64,000 nucleotides of DNA from Desulfobulbus sp. (lineage in GTDB: Bacteria; Desulfobacterota; Desulfobulbia; Desulfobulbales; Desulfobulbaceae), in NCBI GenBank assembly GCA_031280615.1, contig JAITGO010000002.1, positions 1-64,000 of the forward strand, read 5' to 3'. The position numbers and the translations under genes are program-made. The notes under the pieces are model-generated. The model ran no database searches, was not told where the DNA came from, and worked only from the letters and a program-made list of their open reading frames with translations. Positions within the stretch are counted from its first letter, which is position 1; every line of letters starts with the position of its first letter. Positions 48,799 through 59,037 of the stretch are shown here, piece by piece.

Positions 48799-49911
48799 GG
48801 TCGCTGCGGCGGGAAAACTCCGCATCCGCACGCTCATGATCAGGCCGAGCGCGGCCATGTTGGTCAGCAGCGAGGAGCCGCCGTAGCTAAACATCGGCAG
48901 GGGCACCCCGACGACCGGCAAAAATCCCATGATCATGCACAGATTGATCACCGCCTGCCAGAAAATCAGCATGGAGCAGCCGAACGCCAGGATGGCGCCG
49001 CACTTGTCCTTGGCCGACATGGCGACATTGATCCCCCAGGCGACCATGAAAAAATAGCAGCTCAAGAAAAAGACCGAGCCCGCAAATCCCCATTCCTCCG
49101 CCCACACCGCAAAGGCAAAGTCGGTGTGCCGTTCCGGCAGAAACTGGAGGTGCCCCTGGGTGCCCTCAAGAAAGCCCTTGCCGAAAATCTTCCCGCTGCC
49201 CACCGCTATTTTGGACTGCATGATCTGGTAGCCGTGATTCATGATGTCCGCCTCGGGATTGAGGAAGGTCTCGATCCGCTTGCGCTGGTATTCCTTCAGC
49301 AGAAACTTCCAGCCGACAAAGACGCAGCCCATGGCGGTGGTGCTGAGAATGGCCAGCGTGCTCCATCGCAGCCGCATGAACAGGGTCAGGGACACGAAGA
49401 CGATGACGCAGATCAGCGCGGTCCCCAGGTCGGGCTGCTTGGCGATCAGCACGAAGGGGCAGGCCACCAGCAGGCCCGGCCGGATCAGGTCGCGCAGGCG
49501 GTAGCCGTTGGGGACATCGAGATTGGAGTAACAGGATGCCAGCACCAGGATCAACGCCAGTTTGGCCGGCTCCGAAGGCTGCAGGTTGAAAAATCCCAGG
49601 TCGATCCATCGCTGCGAGCCGGCAATGGCCTTGGTGAACATCAGGGTATACATCAGCAACAGCAGGATGATGCCGTAGAGCACATAGCCGAACTTGGCGA
49701 CTTTCTGATATTCCTGGCTCAGAATCACCATCATGATCAGCAAACCGGTGCAGAAAAAAAGCAGTTGCTTGAAGAAGACCGAAGAGGCGCCGTGGTCCGG
49801 GATATGGGTCGAGCTGTAGAGATTGATCAGGGCCATTCCTCCCACCAGGAGGACCATCAGCAGCATGACCCAGTCAAAATGTTGCAGCAGGCGGCGGTCA
49901 AAATGAAACAT
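48790..49911 (-). CDS. rodA: RodA, SEDS-family peptidoglycan polymerase
   Basis: 373-aa integral membrane glycosyltransferase of the elongasome, about ten helices. SEDS signatures: QRWIDLGFFNLQPSEPAKLA (residues ~102-121), the catalytic-Asp region ALSI/AKQPDLGTALI, and the C-terminal FLPVVGVPLPMFSYGGSSLL. It is the last gene of mreBCD-mrdA-rodA, 5 nt after mrdA, and its stop overlaps the convergent hemH stop. It partners with PBP2. Confidence 0.96.
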   Translation of the reverse strand: MFHFDRRLLQHFDWVMLLMVLLVGGMALINLYSSTHIPDHGASSVFFKQLLFFCTGLLIMMVILSQEYQKVAKFGYVLYGIILLLLMYTLMFTKAIAGSQRWIDLGFFNLQPSEPAKLALILVLASCYSNLDVPNGYRLRDLIRPGLLVACPFVLIAKQPDLGTALICVIVFVSLTLFMRLRWSTLAILSTTAMGCVFVGWKFLLKEYQRKRIETFLNPEADIMNHGYQIMQSKIAVGSGKIFGKGFLEGTQGHLQFLPERHTDFAFAVWAEEWGFAGSVFFLSCYFFMVAWGINVAMSAKDKCGAILAFGCSMLIFWQAVINLCMIMGFLPVVGVPLPMFSYGGSSLLTNMAALGLIMSVRMRSFPAAATSP

Positions 49912-49916
49912 GGCGT

Positions 49917-52007
49917 TTAATGGGGCAGTTCGTTGAGTTGGGGAGCGGTATCCGTCTCCTGGCTTTCCTCGCCGGGCTCGTCCATGGGCGGCGGATCCGT
50001 ATTTTCAAGCATTTCCTGGTTGAGGATGACCCGCTCGGCGGGGCGGCCGCTCGGCGGCGGCGGCGGTGGCTTGGGCCCGCTCTGTTCCGCGAATTTCTGC
50101 TCGAAATACTTGTTGAGGATCTTGGCGGCGATCGGCGCCGAGGCCGAGCCGCCGTGGAGGCCGTGCTCGACCAGAACGGTGACCACGATCTCGGGATTCG
50201 ACGCCGGGGCAAAGCAGGTGAACCAGGCGTGGTCCCGGTATTCGTACGGGATATCCGCCTCCTTGAGGTGGATGTACTGGGCCAGGCGCACCACCTGGGC
50301 GGTGCCGGTCTTGCCGCCGACAATAATGCCGTGCTGCTCGTCGATCTGCGCCTCCCGGCCTGTTCCCCTGCGGCTGTTGACCGCATCGATCATTCCCTCC
50401 CGGATCAGTTTCATGTTCCGGCCCTGTCCCGGTATCCGCGAGATGATTTCCGGCTGGAAGACGTTGACCTCCTTGCCGTCCGCATCCACCACCTTGTCGA
50501 CCACGGCCGGCTTGTAGAGCGTGCCGCCGTTGGCGATCACCGTCGTCATCTGGGCCACCTGCAACGGGGTGGTGAGGTCATAGCCCTGGCCGATGGCGAC
50601 CGACAGCGTCTCGCCCTCATGCCATTTCACGTTGTACCGTTTCCTCTTCCATTCCGTGCTGGGCACGATACCGGCCTTCTCGTGCTCCATCTCGACGCCG
50701 CTCCTCTCTCCAAGGCCGAACATCCGGGCGTACTTGGCCAGCCGATCCACCCCCAGTTTCAACCCGACCGTGTAGAAATACACGTCGCAGGATTCGGCCA
50801 GCGCCCGCCTAAGAGTCACCGTGCCGTGCCCGCCTCTTTTCCAGCAGCGGTAGGTGCGATTGCCGAACTGCATCGAGCCGGGGCAGAACACCGGGGTGTC
50901 CGGGGTGATGACGCCCTCCGCCAGGCCGGCAAAGGCCGTGATCGGCTTGTAGGTCGAGCCCGGGGGATATTGTCCCTGTACCACCTTGTTGATCAGCGGG
51001 TGGAGCGGATTGTCGAGCATCGCCTTCCAGGCCTTCTGGGAAATGCCGCCGACGAATTCGTCCAGATGCAGCTGGGGCGCGCTGGCCACGGCCAGCAGCC
51101 GGCCGGTGTTGGCCTCCATCGCCACCACCGCGCCCGCCCGGTTATTGACGGCCATCTCTTCTTCCGCGATCTTCTGCAGCTCGACGTCGATGGTCAGGTA
51201 CATATCCTTGCCTGGCTGGGGCTCGACGTCCTTCAAGTTCTGCTGCTCGAACCCCAGGGCGTTGACTTCCATGTTGTTGCTGCCCTTTTCGCCGCGCAGG
51301 TCCAGCTCGCGCAACCGCTCGAGCCCCATCTTGCCGATCAGGTCACCGCCCCGGTACAGGGTTTTGTCGGCCTTGTCCAGCTCGGTCTTGTTGATCTCCC
51401 CCATGTAGCCGATCAGGTGCGAGGCCAGATTGCCGAAATGGTAGATGCGCAGGGGCACCACCTCGATCTTGATTTCCGGCAGATACATCCGGTTGTTCTC
51501 GATCCGAGCCACGGTTTCCCAATCGATGTCTTCCGCCAGCCGGACCGGGATATGCCCCGGCGTGCCCGCCATCTTGCGGATCTTTTCTAGCAGGGTGGCC
51601 GAATCCAGCCGGAGCAGCCGAGTCAGCCGCTTGAGCCATTCATCGTTGATCTTGTTGCTTTCCCGGATCCAGACGACGTTGAACGAAGGCCGGTTGGTGA
51701 CGATCTCCCGCCCCTTGCTGTCGTAGATATTGCCGCGGGGGGCGGCGATGTCGATGGAACGGACGCGGTTGGAATCCGCCAGCTGATTGTAATACTCGCC
51801 CTGTTCGACCTGCAGGAACCAGAGTCGGGTGACGATGACCGCAAAGAAGGCGATGATCACCACAAAGGAATAGAGCGACTTCTTGCGGTAGCCGTTCAAC
51901 TCGCTCTCATCGCGCTTGGGCAGCCTGGTGACGGCGCTGTCCTTGGCCCGTTCGGCTTCAAACAGCGGTTCTCCCTTCATCCGGTTCGATTTCCTGACGT
52001 TTTTCAT
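49917..52007 (-). CDS. mrdA: Penicillin-binding protein 2
   Basis: Class B transpeptidase of the elongasome, about 696 aa. A cytoplasmic N-terminus and one membrane segment (residues ~43-62) are followed by the dimerisation domain (APRGNIYDSKGREIV). The transpeptidase domain has PPGSTYKPI (nucleophilic Ser), ESCDVYFYTVG (SxN-equivalent written SCD) and GGKTGTAQVV. The C-terminus ends in a Pro-rich, acidic low-complexity tail (~45 residues). The start is ATG 52007 or GTG 52031; neither ribosome site is strong. It precedes rodA. Confidence 0.95.
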   Translation of the reverse strand: MKNVRKSNRMKGEPLFEAERAKDSAVTRLPKRDESELNGYRKKSLYSFVVIIAFFAVIVTRLWFLQVEQGEYYNQLADSNRVRSIDIAAPRGNIYDSKGREIVTNRPSFNVVWIRESNKINDEWLKRLTRLLRLDSATLLEKIRKMAGTPGHIPVRLAEDIDWETVARIENNRMYLPEIKIEVVPLRIYHFGNLASHLIGYMGEINKTELDKADKTLYRGGDLIGKMGLERLRELDLRGEKGSNNMEVNALGFEQQNLKDVEPQPGKDMYLTIDVELQKIAEEEMAVNNRAGAVVAMEANTGRLLAVASAPQLHLDEFVGGISQKAWKAMLDNPLHPLINKVVQGQYPPGSTYKPITAFAGLAEGVITPDTPVFCPGSMQFGNRTYRCWKRGGHGTVTLRRALAESCDVYFYTVGLKLGVDRLAKYARMFGLGERSGVEMEHEKAGIVPSTEWKRKRYNVKWHEGETLSVAIGQGYDLTTPLQVAQMTTVIANGGTLYKPAVVDKVVDADGKEVNVFQPEIISRIPGQGRNMKLIREGMIDAVNSRRGTGREAQIDEQHGIIVGGKTGTAQVVRLAQYIHLKEADIPYEYRDHAWFTCFAPASNPEIVVTVLVEHGLHGGSASAPIAAKILNKYFEQKFAEQSGPKPPPPPPSGRPAERVILNQEMLENTDPPPMDEPGEESQETDTAPQLNELPH

Positions 52008-52060
52008 GGCGCCGCCAAACAAATTACCCACATCCCACCTGCACGGTTCACCGACAATAT

Positions 52061-52600
52061 TCAGGCCCGTCTGCGCCGGTTATCGCTGCGCAAACGCAAT
52101 TTGCTCCAGGACAGGAGACCGCGCTGGGAATACTTCTGGATCAGATCGAAGAAAAAAAACAGGGGATAGGAACACAGTGCCACCAGCAGCATGCGCAAGA
52201 GCATCTTCCACCATGACCAGGCGACTTGCTGGCCGGGCTGGAGGAGTTCGAGGAAAAGGTACACCGCCCACGATACCGCCAGGAAGCTGAGGCTGATCAG
52301 GGGCAGGTGGTACAGGAGTTCGTTGACCGGGATCTGGCCGGCGAGTTGGCGCAGGAAGAAATAGCCGCCGAAACAAATCAGGGCATAGGTCCCCAAAATG
52401 GTTCCGGAAAGAACGTCGAGCACGCAGGCCAGGGGGAACAGGATGATCAGGCTGCGGAGCACATCCAGGCGCAGGGCCAGATACGCCACCAACACGTAAT
52501 AAAAATCGGGCGCCATGAACGAAACGGGCGTGCGCATGCAGACGGTCGTTTGCAGGATCGCCAGCGCCACGCCAACGACAATGAAATGCAGTACCACCAT
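52061..52600 (-). CDS. mreD: Rod shape-determining protein MreD
   Basis: A 179-aa membrane protein with five to six predicted helices (for example FYYVLVAYLALRLDVLRSLI and LACVLDVLSGTILGTYALIC). The MreD-like LDVLSG segment and its position between mreC and mrdA identify it. It ends with a basic cytoplasmic tail. The ATG at 52600 is preferred over a GTG six codons upstream. Confidence 0.88.
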   Translation of the reverse strand: MVVLHFIVVGVALAILQTTVCMRTPVSFMAPDFYYVLVAYLALRLDVLRSLIILFPLACVLDVLSGTILGTYALICFGGYFFLRQLAGQIPVNELLYHLPLISLSFLAVSWAVYLFLELLQPGQQVAWSWWKMLLRMLLVALCSYPLFFFFDLIQKYSQRGLLSWSKLRLRSDNRRRRA

Positions 52601-52687
52601 CGCTTCTTTCCCCTGCACGCCTTGGCGCCAGTCATCTTTCCACCAACGGGCGGCCCTGCCACCAGCCGAAGGAGCCGGACCGGGCCG

Positions 52688-53572
52688 TCAGCGCTGTTCC
52701 ATCTGCTTGATTTCCCCGAGCTGCGGCTGCTGGAGGATCAACAGGTTTTCCAATTTCTGGTAATCGACCGAGGGTGTCACCTCGATCTCGTGAAACATGC
52801 CCCTCGGCTTCTTGATGATTTTCGAGATCACGCCTACCTGCAACCCGGTGGGGAAGATGCCTCCGTAGCCGGCGGTAACGACATGGTCCCCCTCCTCCAC
52901 CTCGGCGGTCTTGAGAATGTACTCCAGCCGGTAGGTTAGGGTGCCGTTACCCTTGAGAATGCCGCGTACCCTCGATTTCTGTAGCAGCACGTCTATGGCG
53001 CTCGACGGCGCGATCGCCAGCAGCACCTTGGCGTAATTCGGCGTGACCGCGAACACCTGGCCGACGACCCCGTCGCTGTTGACCACGGGATTGCCCTTGC
53101 CGACCCCGCTGTTCGAGCCGCGGTCGATGATCACCGAGCGGAACATGGCCGACGGATCCTTGCCGACAATCGTGGTGGCGACGACCTGTTGCTGGTCCAG
53201 GGAATTCTTGAATTCGAGCAGCTTGCGCAGGCTGGCGTTGGTGGCCATGGCCTCGCGGCTCTTGTTGAGGATATTTTCGTTTTCCTGCAGCTGCTGGACC
53301 AGCCGTTTGTTCTCCTCGCGCAGCCGAAGGCTATCCTGGAGGATATCGATATATTCGCTCTTGAAGGTCTCCAGGTAGGAGCTGCTCAAGGTCACCGCCT
53401 TTTGCAGCGGCCCCACCGCCTCGAGCACCAGCTTGTGCAGCGGCCCAAAGTCCTGGCGGCCTAGGGTGGAGACCAAAAAGATCAGTCCCAGGGTCATCAG
53501 CAGACCGGCAAGGATGACGATGCGGAAGAGACGATAGCGGTCGCTTCGTTTTCTGGTGGGCTTTTTTCTCAT
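52688..53572 (-). CDS. mreC: Rod shape-determining protein MreC
   Basis: 294-aa periplasmic elongasome scaffold. A basic N-terminus, one membrane segment (~15-37) and a coiled coil (~60-115, rich in Glu/Gln/Leu) precede the double beta-barrel. The family motif IIDRGSNSGVGKGNPVVNSDGV is split across residues ~150-170, followed by VFAVTPNYAKVLL and YGGIFPTGLQVGVI. Lies between mreB and mreD. Confidence 0.95.
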   Translation of the reverse strand: MRKKPTRKRSDRYRLFRIVILAGLLMTLGLIFLVSTLGRQDFGPLHKLVLEAVGPLQKAVTLSSSYLETFKSEYIDILQDSLRLREENKRLVQQLQENENILNKSREAMATNASLRKLLEFKNSLDQQQVVATTIVGKDPSAMFRSVIIDRGSNSGVGKGNPVVNSDGVVGQVFAVTPNYAKVLLAIAPSSAIDVLLQKSRVRGILKGNGTLTYRLEYILKTAEVEEGDHVVTAGYGGIFPTGLQVGVISKIIKKPRGMFHEIEVTPSVDYQKLENLLILQQPQLGEIKQMEQR

Positions 53573-53656
53573 CGGAGAAGAGATCGTGGCGAAGACCGGT
53601 GCGGCGACGAAGAAACGGGCGGGAAACGGCAGGCTCCCGGTCGATCCTTGCCGGGA

Positions 53657-54700
<1,044 letters not shown>

Positions 54701-54871
54701 TCACCTGTCTTGAAGTCTCTATGTTATCTGCGTGCGCGCGGTGCGCGGGAGGATGGGGTAACGGACTGTTGACGCATTGGTACCGCGCAGCGAGAAATCT
54801 TGGCACATTACCAACAGAAGCACTAGTTGGCAATCGATATGGCGCAGGTCCGAAAAAGAATTGAGAAAAAC

Positions 54872-54900
54872 TTGACAGCTCCCGGCAAAGCATGGTAAGT
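54872..54900 (+). promoter_or_regulatory. Candidate promoter of tRNA-Ala
   Basis: Perfect TTGACA (54872-54877) with a poor -10 (GTAAGT, 54895-54900) after 17 nt. The position before the tRNA is right, but the -10 match is weak. Confidence 0.4.
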
Positions 54901-54919
54901 GCCTCCGTGAAATGCACAT

Positions 54920-54995
<76 letters not shown>

Positions 54996-55002
54996 AAATA
55001 TT

Positions 55003-55039
55003 AAGGGGTTACGGTAAAAAGCCGTAACCCCTTTGTTAT
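55003..55039 (+). terminator. Terminator after tRNA-Ala
   Basis: A 12-bp stem AAGGGGTTACGG/CCGTAACCCCTT with a 7-nt loop and a T-rich tail, starting 8 nt after the CCA. Confidence 0.88.
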
Positions 55040-55159
55040 TCGGACGATTTTTCAGCCGTTCTTTCTTTCAGCGGCACTCCCGCCGCCCATTCAGCCGTCC
55101 ACTCCACAACTCGCCCCAGTAATCCGGTTGTACGATGCCGGAACAACCGACCGTCACGA

Positions 55160-56230
55160 TCAACCTTTCTTTTCCTCCTTGGGGGAGGAAGCGTTATCGC
55201 CTGTAAAGGCATTGATCACCGTATCCATGACAGTGAACAACAACTCGACGCTATATCCCGCAAGAAAAGCCAGGGCCAGAGGCGAGAGCGACAGGATGGG
55301 ATCGGCGCCCTTTTCCGGACTGACGAACCAGACAATGGCGATGCCGCCAAGCGTACCGAGACACAAGCGGATATGGAAGTTGATGATCGATGCGTTGATA
55401 AACGCATACGCCTTGATCTTGGACGATAAGTTGCGAAGGATGTACACGCAGGCGCCAAGAAATCCGTATACCAGCGGAAGCAGGTATTTCTGCAGGATAT
55501 CCATGGTGACCGTGGCGCTTTGGAGATACGCTATATTTTCTTTTATCGCGTCCTCCGGCGAATTGTTCGGGTCGCACATCGTGTCGATGCCCAGAATGGT
55601 GTTCGGGATGCGGCTCCACAGCTTGAGCCAGTGGTAATTGGCATCGAGATATATTTCCAGGTTTTCTTTCTTTGTCTTTAACTCCATGCTTTCAGAGGCT
55701 GCATTTTGCCGCCGTGACCGCCTGCCGGACTCCTGCGCCCCTTCATGCGCCAGACCCGGCTCCAAGCTGTCGCCACTGGTTTTCCCGCCCGCAAGTATGC
55801 GCATTTCCACTTCGCTCAGCTGGGCCTGCGTCGATTTCATATCCGAAATAACAAAGGCACCGACCGCCCAGTACGCTTGCAGCATGACAAGAACGGCCAG
55901 GGCGACAATGGCTGTCACCGTATAGCGCTGAACCGTCTTTTGCACGGGAGACTTTTGCCCTGCCAAAGAAGCCATCGCCTGCACGCTTTCGGCCGAAACC
56001 GGTGCGACCGCGGCGGTCAGCAGGGCAAAATGCCGCCAAAAGGCCGTCTCTTCAGCTTCCGTCAGCTCACTCTGCACGCCGGATTTGACGACAATGTTCA
56101 CCGTCTCTTCGGTCAGGCTTTTCCCGTTTCTGGAAGCAAAGGCCAGCAGGAGCTGTGCCTCGGCAACCGCGCTTTTGAGCTCCGGGTTTACAGTGTAAGG
56201 GGTCGTCGAGCTTGGAGCTTCAGGCATCAC
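55160..56230 (-). CDS. Multi-spanning membrane protein of unknown function
   Basis: A 356-aa protein with four hydrophobic segments: ~104-130, ~248-270 (LLPLVYGFLGACVYILRN), ~290-312 and ~322-345. Residues ~131-245 form a large loop with a helical, basic stretch (SGRRSRRQNAASESMELKTK) and two Cys. The start overlaps the stop of the upstream gene by 4 bp (ATGA), so the pair is coupled. It is the last gene of a four-gene cassette. I do not recognise the family. A cassette-specific inner-membrane component is inferred. Confidence 0.75.
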   Translation of the reverse strand: MMPEAPSSTTPYTVNPELKSAVAEAQLLLAFASRNGKSLTEETVNIVVKSGVQSELTEAEETAFWRHFALLTAAVAPVSAESVQAMASLAGQKSPVQKTVQRYTVTAIVALAVLVMLQAYWAVGAFVISDMKSTQAQLSEVEMRILAGGKTSGDSLEPGLAHEGAQESGRRSRRQNAASESMELKTKKENLEIYLDANYHWLKLWSRIPNTILGIDTMCDPNNSPEDAIKENIAYLQSATVTMDILQKYLLPLVYGFLGACVYILRNLSSKIKAYAFINASIINFHIRLCLGTLGGIAIVWFVSPEKGADPILSLSPLALAFLAGYSVELLFTVMDTVINAFTGDNASSPKEEKKG

Positions 56231-56760
56231 TGCACCCTTATGTCAAATGAGCACGGCTTTGCTCCCCGATCGCTCGGGCACTGTAAGATCGATCCGGAAT
56301 GATCGACGATATCGACGCGCCACCATCCCCTGGACAAGCGTTTTTTCCCGCTCCAGACCCGCCAGTAAAAGTACCCCTTGGCATCCACTTCATATGACAG
56401 CTTGTTCAAATCTTCTTCCCGGCCGACGCTGAGCGGGATCCCCACGTTGAGATCCGCGCTGACCCGGTCAACGCCGTAGCGGTACCATTCATGGCGGATA
56501 AAATACTTTCCGTCCGGCGTGTTGCGCAGTTTTTCAAGCAACTCGGGCGAGCCCTTCAGCTGCACCCAGCAATACAGCTCCTTAGTCTTGACCGGTGACG
56601 CAAATATTTTGCCGTATTGCCTGGTGCCTCTGTCCACGGTATCGGTCCATTGGAATTTCTCCACCGTGACCAGTTGTTGCGCATGGGCGGCATAGGAAAA
56701 AATGGCGAGACACATGGCCGGGACAAGGAAAAAAATCCTTAGAAGTCGGTGCATAATCAC
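56227..56760 (-). CDS. Exported DUF2914-like protein
   Basis: A 177-aa protein with a signal peptide (residues 1-27, ending SYAAHAQQ). The rest is beta-rich. Segments KELYCWVQLKG, IRHEWYRYGVDRVSADL and LSRGWWRVDIVDHSGSIL match the general pattern of DUF2914 (Trp-rich, ending in a G-W-R-V-D strand). It is probably periplasmic. It lies 28 nt after the lipoprotein gene and overlaps the membrane-protein gene by 4 bp. The family assignment is by eye only. Confidence 0.75.
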   Translation of the reverse strand: MIMHRLLRIFFLVPAMCLAIFSYAAHAQQLVTVEKFQWTDTVDRGTRQYGKIFASPVKTKELYCWVQLKGSPELLEKLRNTPDGKYFIRHEWYRYGVDRVSADLNVGIPLSVGREEDLNKLSYEVDAKGYFYWRVWSGKKRLSRGWWRVDIVDHSGSILQCPSDRGAKPCSFDIRVQ

Positions 56761-56788
56761 TCCGGAACGCTCATCACCTCACTTTGCA

Positions 56789-57202
56789 TCAGTCGCAAAC
56801 GTTTTCAAGCTGAAGCGTAAATTCACAGGGAGGGAGGGTTGGCTGCTGCCAATGCTGCACATCGACTTGCCCAGTGCAGCCGCTGTCTTCGATCAGCGCA
56901 TGTTTCCCTTCGGGGTCGCACATGAGGACACTGGAATGTTTGTTGCTGTTTTTTGCTTTCAGCGTGTATGGCGCGAAGCCGTCGAGCAGCTTGGGATTGT
57001 GCTCCGTTGCGAGCGCGAGCAGTTCGGCGTTCTGCATCTGCGGCGGCACATCGCCATATTGAACCGCGGATTCGACGGTGGAGGAAAGCCGTTTCAGCGC
57101 CGCCGCCTTGGTGAACATTTCATCGGAATCGGGTGTTTTCCGGGCAAAATGGCAACCGGAAACGAACAGGGCAACCGCACAGAGGAATACAATTTTCTTC
57201 AT
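56789..57202 (-). CDS. Small predicted lipoprotein
   Basis: A 137-aa protein with a lipoprotein signal: hydrophobic MKKIVFLCAVALFVSGC, with the lipobox VSGC placing the lipidated Cys at residue 17. The mature part has four further Cys (MCDPEG, SGCTGQ, PPCEFT, NVCD), which could form disulfides, and no recognised domain. It overlaps the upstream phospholipase-like gene by 4 bp and is part of the four-gene cassette. Function unknown. Confidence 0.75.
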   Translation of the reverse strand: MKKIVFLCAVALFVSGCHFARKTPDSDEMFTKAAALKRLSSTVESAVQYGDVPPQMQNAELLALATEHNPKLLDGFAPYTLKAKNSNKHSSVLMCDPEGKHALIEDSGCTGQVDVQHWQQPTLPPCEFTLQLENVCD

Positions 57203-58134
57203 GCCACCTTACTCCAGAATGCTAATTCGTTTTGGTTGTCGCGCCCTGTATCGAGATTCCAGTCGCCGATCAGTGCCTGATAACTGGCGTCGGAATTGTA
57301 CACAGCCGATGCAAGCGCCGCCCACACCCGCAGCACATTGGCTTTGGCGCGATCGAAAACCGCGTCATAATCCATGTTGCCCTCAGGGGTCTTGAGTTGC
57401 TCGACATATTGACGATCTATATCTTTGACATTGGGGTAGGTCACCCCGGCATTGACCGCCACATGCCGGGAAAAGGGGAAGAGCTTCCGGCCTTCCTCGG
57501 CCAGATCCATGGTGGCCAGAAAGGCGGCATGCCAACTGTCCGGGACGGGAAGATTTTTCCGATATTCCTCCGGATGGCAGGTGCGGAGCATCGTCCGCCA
57601 GAGTGCCGCTACCTCCTCGTTCAGCTTTTTCTTCTCGGACTGCGAGGAACAAAGGCAAATCCCGCTGTCGAGATATTCCGACAGGCCCACGGCTCCGACA
57701 TTCAGCCGCTGAAAGATGTAGGCGTCTTGATGCATTTCACACACGCGGTGCGCGGTTTTATTTTGCGCATACGGCCCTACTTTCATTTCCACGACCGGGT
57801 GTATCGTCGTATCGGTGACGACATGCGCGGCGTAGCCAAGCAACCATGCGAACATTCTCTTTTTCGCGTTTCCACTCAGCTTTCGCACCTCTTGCACCCC
57901 GACATCGAGCATTTTGCCGGTATTGGTGTAGTGCATGAGGTCGGCCCATGCTGCGGAACCGGCATGGGCAAGATGCAGGTACGGATAATCCGGGCTCACG
58001 GCCCCGAGATCGCAAAAACAGGAATTGGCGAGAAGATCCGCTTTCGCGGCCTGAGGAAATCCAGGTTCTTTATTCAGAACATTTGACGAAGCGAGCAAAC
58101 CCACAAGGGTCAGGTGGGCATAGGCACCGGGCAT
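57199..58134 (-). CDS. Zinc-dependent phospholipase C-like protein
   Basis: A 311-aa protein related to the Zn_dep_PLPC family. It starts MPGAYAHLTL, and His7, the region DLGAVSPDYPYL (residues 42-53), GYAAHVVTDTTIHP (His104, Asp108, His112) and CEMHQDAYIF (His135) supply a plausible metal-binding set. No signal peptide is visible, so it may act in the cytoplasm or need another route. It is the first gene of the cassette, with GGAGGAATAGAG before the ATG. Enzyme activity on lipids is a family-level guess. Confidence 0.75.
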   Translation of the reverse strand: MPGAYAHLTLVGLLASSNVLNKEPGFPQAAKADLLANSCFCDLGAVSPDYPYLHLAHAGSAAWADLMHYTNTGKMLDVGVQEVRKLSGNAKKRMFAWLLGYAAHVVTDTTIHPVVEMKVGPYAQNKTAHRVCEMHQDAYIFQRLNVGAVGLSEYLDSGICLCSSQSEKKKLNEEVAALWRTMLRTCHPEEYRKNLPVPDSWHAAFLATMDLAEEGRKLFPFSRHVAVNAGVTYPNVKDIDRQYVEQLKTPEGNMDYDAVFDRAKANVLRVWAALASAVYNSDASYQALIGDWNLDTGRDNQNELAFWSKVA

Positions 58135-58560
58135 TCTCTATTCCTCCGTGGTGGGTTTACTAAACTGGTTGTATCAGGAGATTATTGAAAACAATTTTTT
58201 ACGAAAAACAATGTATTGTAATTATCCGGAGCATGGCTTTGTTTCAAGCACAAAATTGTTAACCTCCGCCCCCCCTCCAAGAAAGCGTGCAGTTGCTCTC
58301 GCAATGCCTTGGCTTCCAATGCGCCGAACGTGCGGGGTCTGGACGCCAAGGCCACCGGAGTCCGGATTGGCCACAGTTCCGGGCAAGCCAATCCGTGAAT
58401 CCATGTGTTTTTCATTGACACCGTTATGATTTATTAAATATAACGATAGAGTTTCAAAGCACCCCGCTCCAGAGACGGAGGATTGGGGAAGAAGTAGCGA
58501 AAACAAACTGCGACACGATTGAGGATAACAGACTGCTTTATCGGGAAGGAGTAATATCGT
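58135..58560. other. Divergent intergenic region between the phospholipase cassette and the cytochrome genes
   Basis: About 425 bp. AT-rich at 58170-58260, next to the phospholipase-like gene, and holding the strong plus-strand promoter at 58415-58444. No gene is supportable in either direction. Confidence 0.55.
58415..58444 (+). promoter_or_regulatory. Promoter of the cytochrome c operon
   Basis: Perfect TTGACA (58415-58420), an 18-nt spacer and TATAAC (58439-58444, 5/6). The predicted start near 58451 leaves a leader of about 110 nt before the tetrahaem cytochrome. Confidence 0.65.
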
Positions 58561-58995
58561 ATGCGTCACATGCTCATCTGTTTCTTTCTGCTGGTTTCAT
58601 TGCTTTTTTCAGGAAAAACGTTCAAGGTCTTTGCTGATGAGGGCAAGACCGATGCGCCTCAAGGGTACCGAGGGCCGGACTTTGTCATTATCCAATCGGC
58701 CGTGGATGTCGAACAAGTACCCAAACCGGCCTATTTGCCTCACAAGAAGCATCAATGGCTCGATTGTGACGGATGTCACCACAGCAAGGGACCCGAGGGC
58801 CAACGGATTGATACCATAGCCGGATACAAGATCGAAAAGTGCGAGACCTGTCATAACAGCACCATTGCATTGCCGGTTAAAGTTGCAACTCTCAAACGAG
58901 CCAGCCATAGGCTGTGCATGGAATGCCATCGCCAACAAAGCAAGGAACTCGCGCAATGCGATGTCTGTCATCGGAAACCGAGCAACCAACAGTGA
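58561..58995 (+). CDS. Tetrahaem cytochrome c (class III/c7-like)
   Basis: A 144-aa periplasmic protein. A signal peptide (1-25) ends before DEGKTDAPQG. Four CxxCH haem-binding motifs lie at residues 69-73, 94-98, 119-123 and 133-137, and extra His residues (HKKH near 61-64) can supply distal ligands. The size and spacing resemble cytochrome c3/c7. It lies 42 nt before a pentahaem cytochrome with which it forms an operon, so electron exchange between them is likely. GAAGGAG precedes the ATG. Confidence 0.92.
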   Translation: MRHMLICFFLLVSLLFSGKTFKVFADEGKTDAPQGYRGPDFVIIQSAVDVEQVPKPAYLPHKKHQWLDCDGCHHSKGPEGQRIDTIAGYKIEKCETCHNSTIALPVKVATLKRASHRLCMECHRQQSKELAQCDVCHRKPSNQQ

Positions 58996-59037
58996 TCGTC
59001 CCAAACGCATTCAACAACGCAAGGAGGAGGATATATA

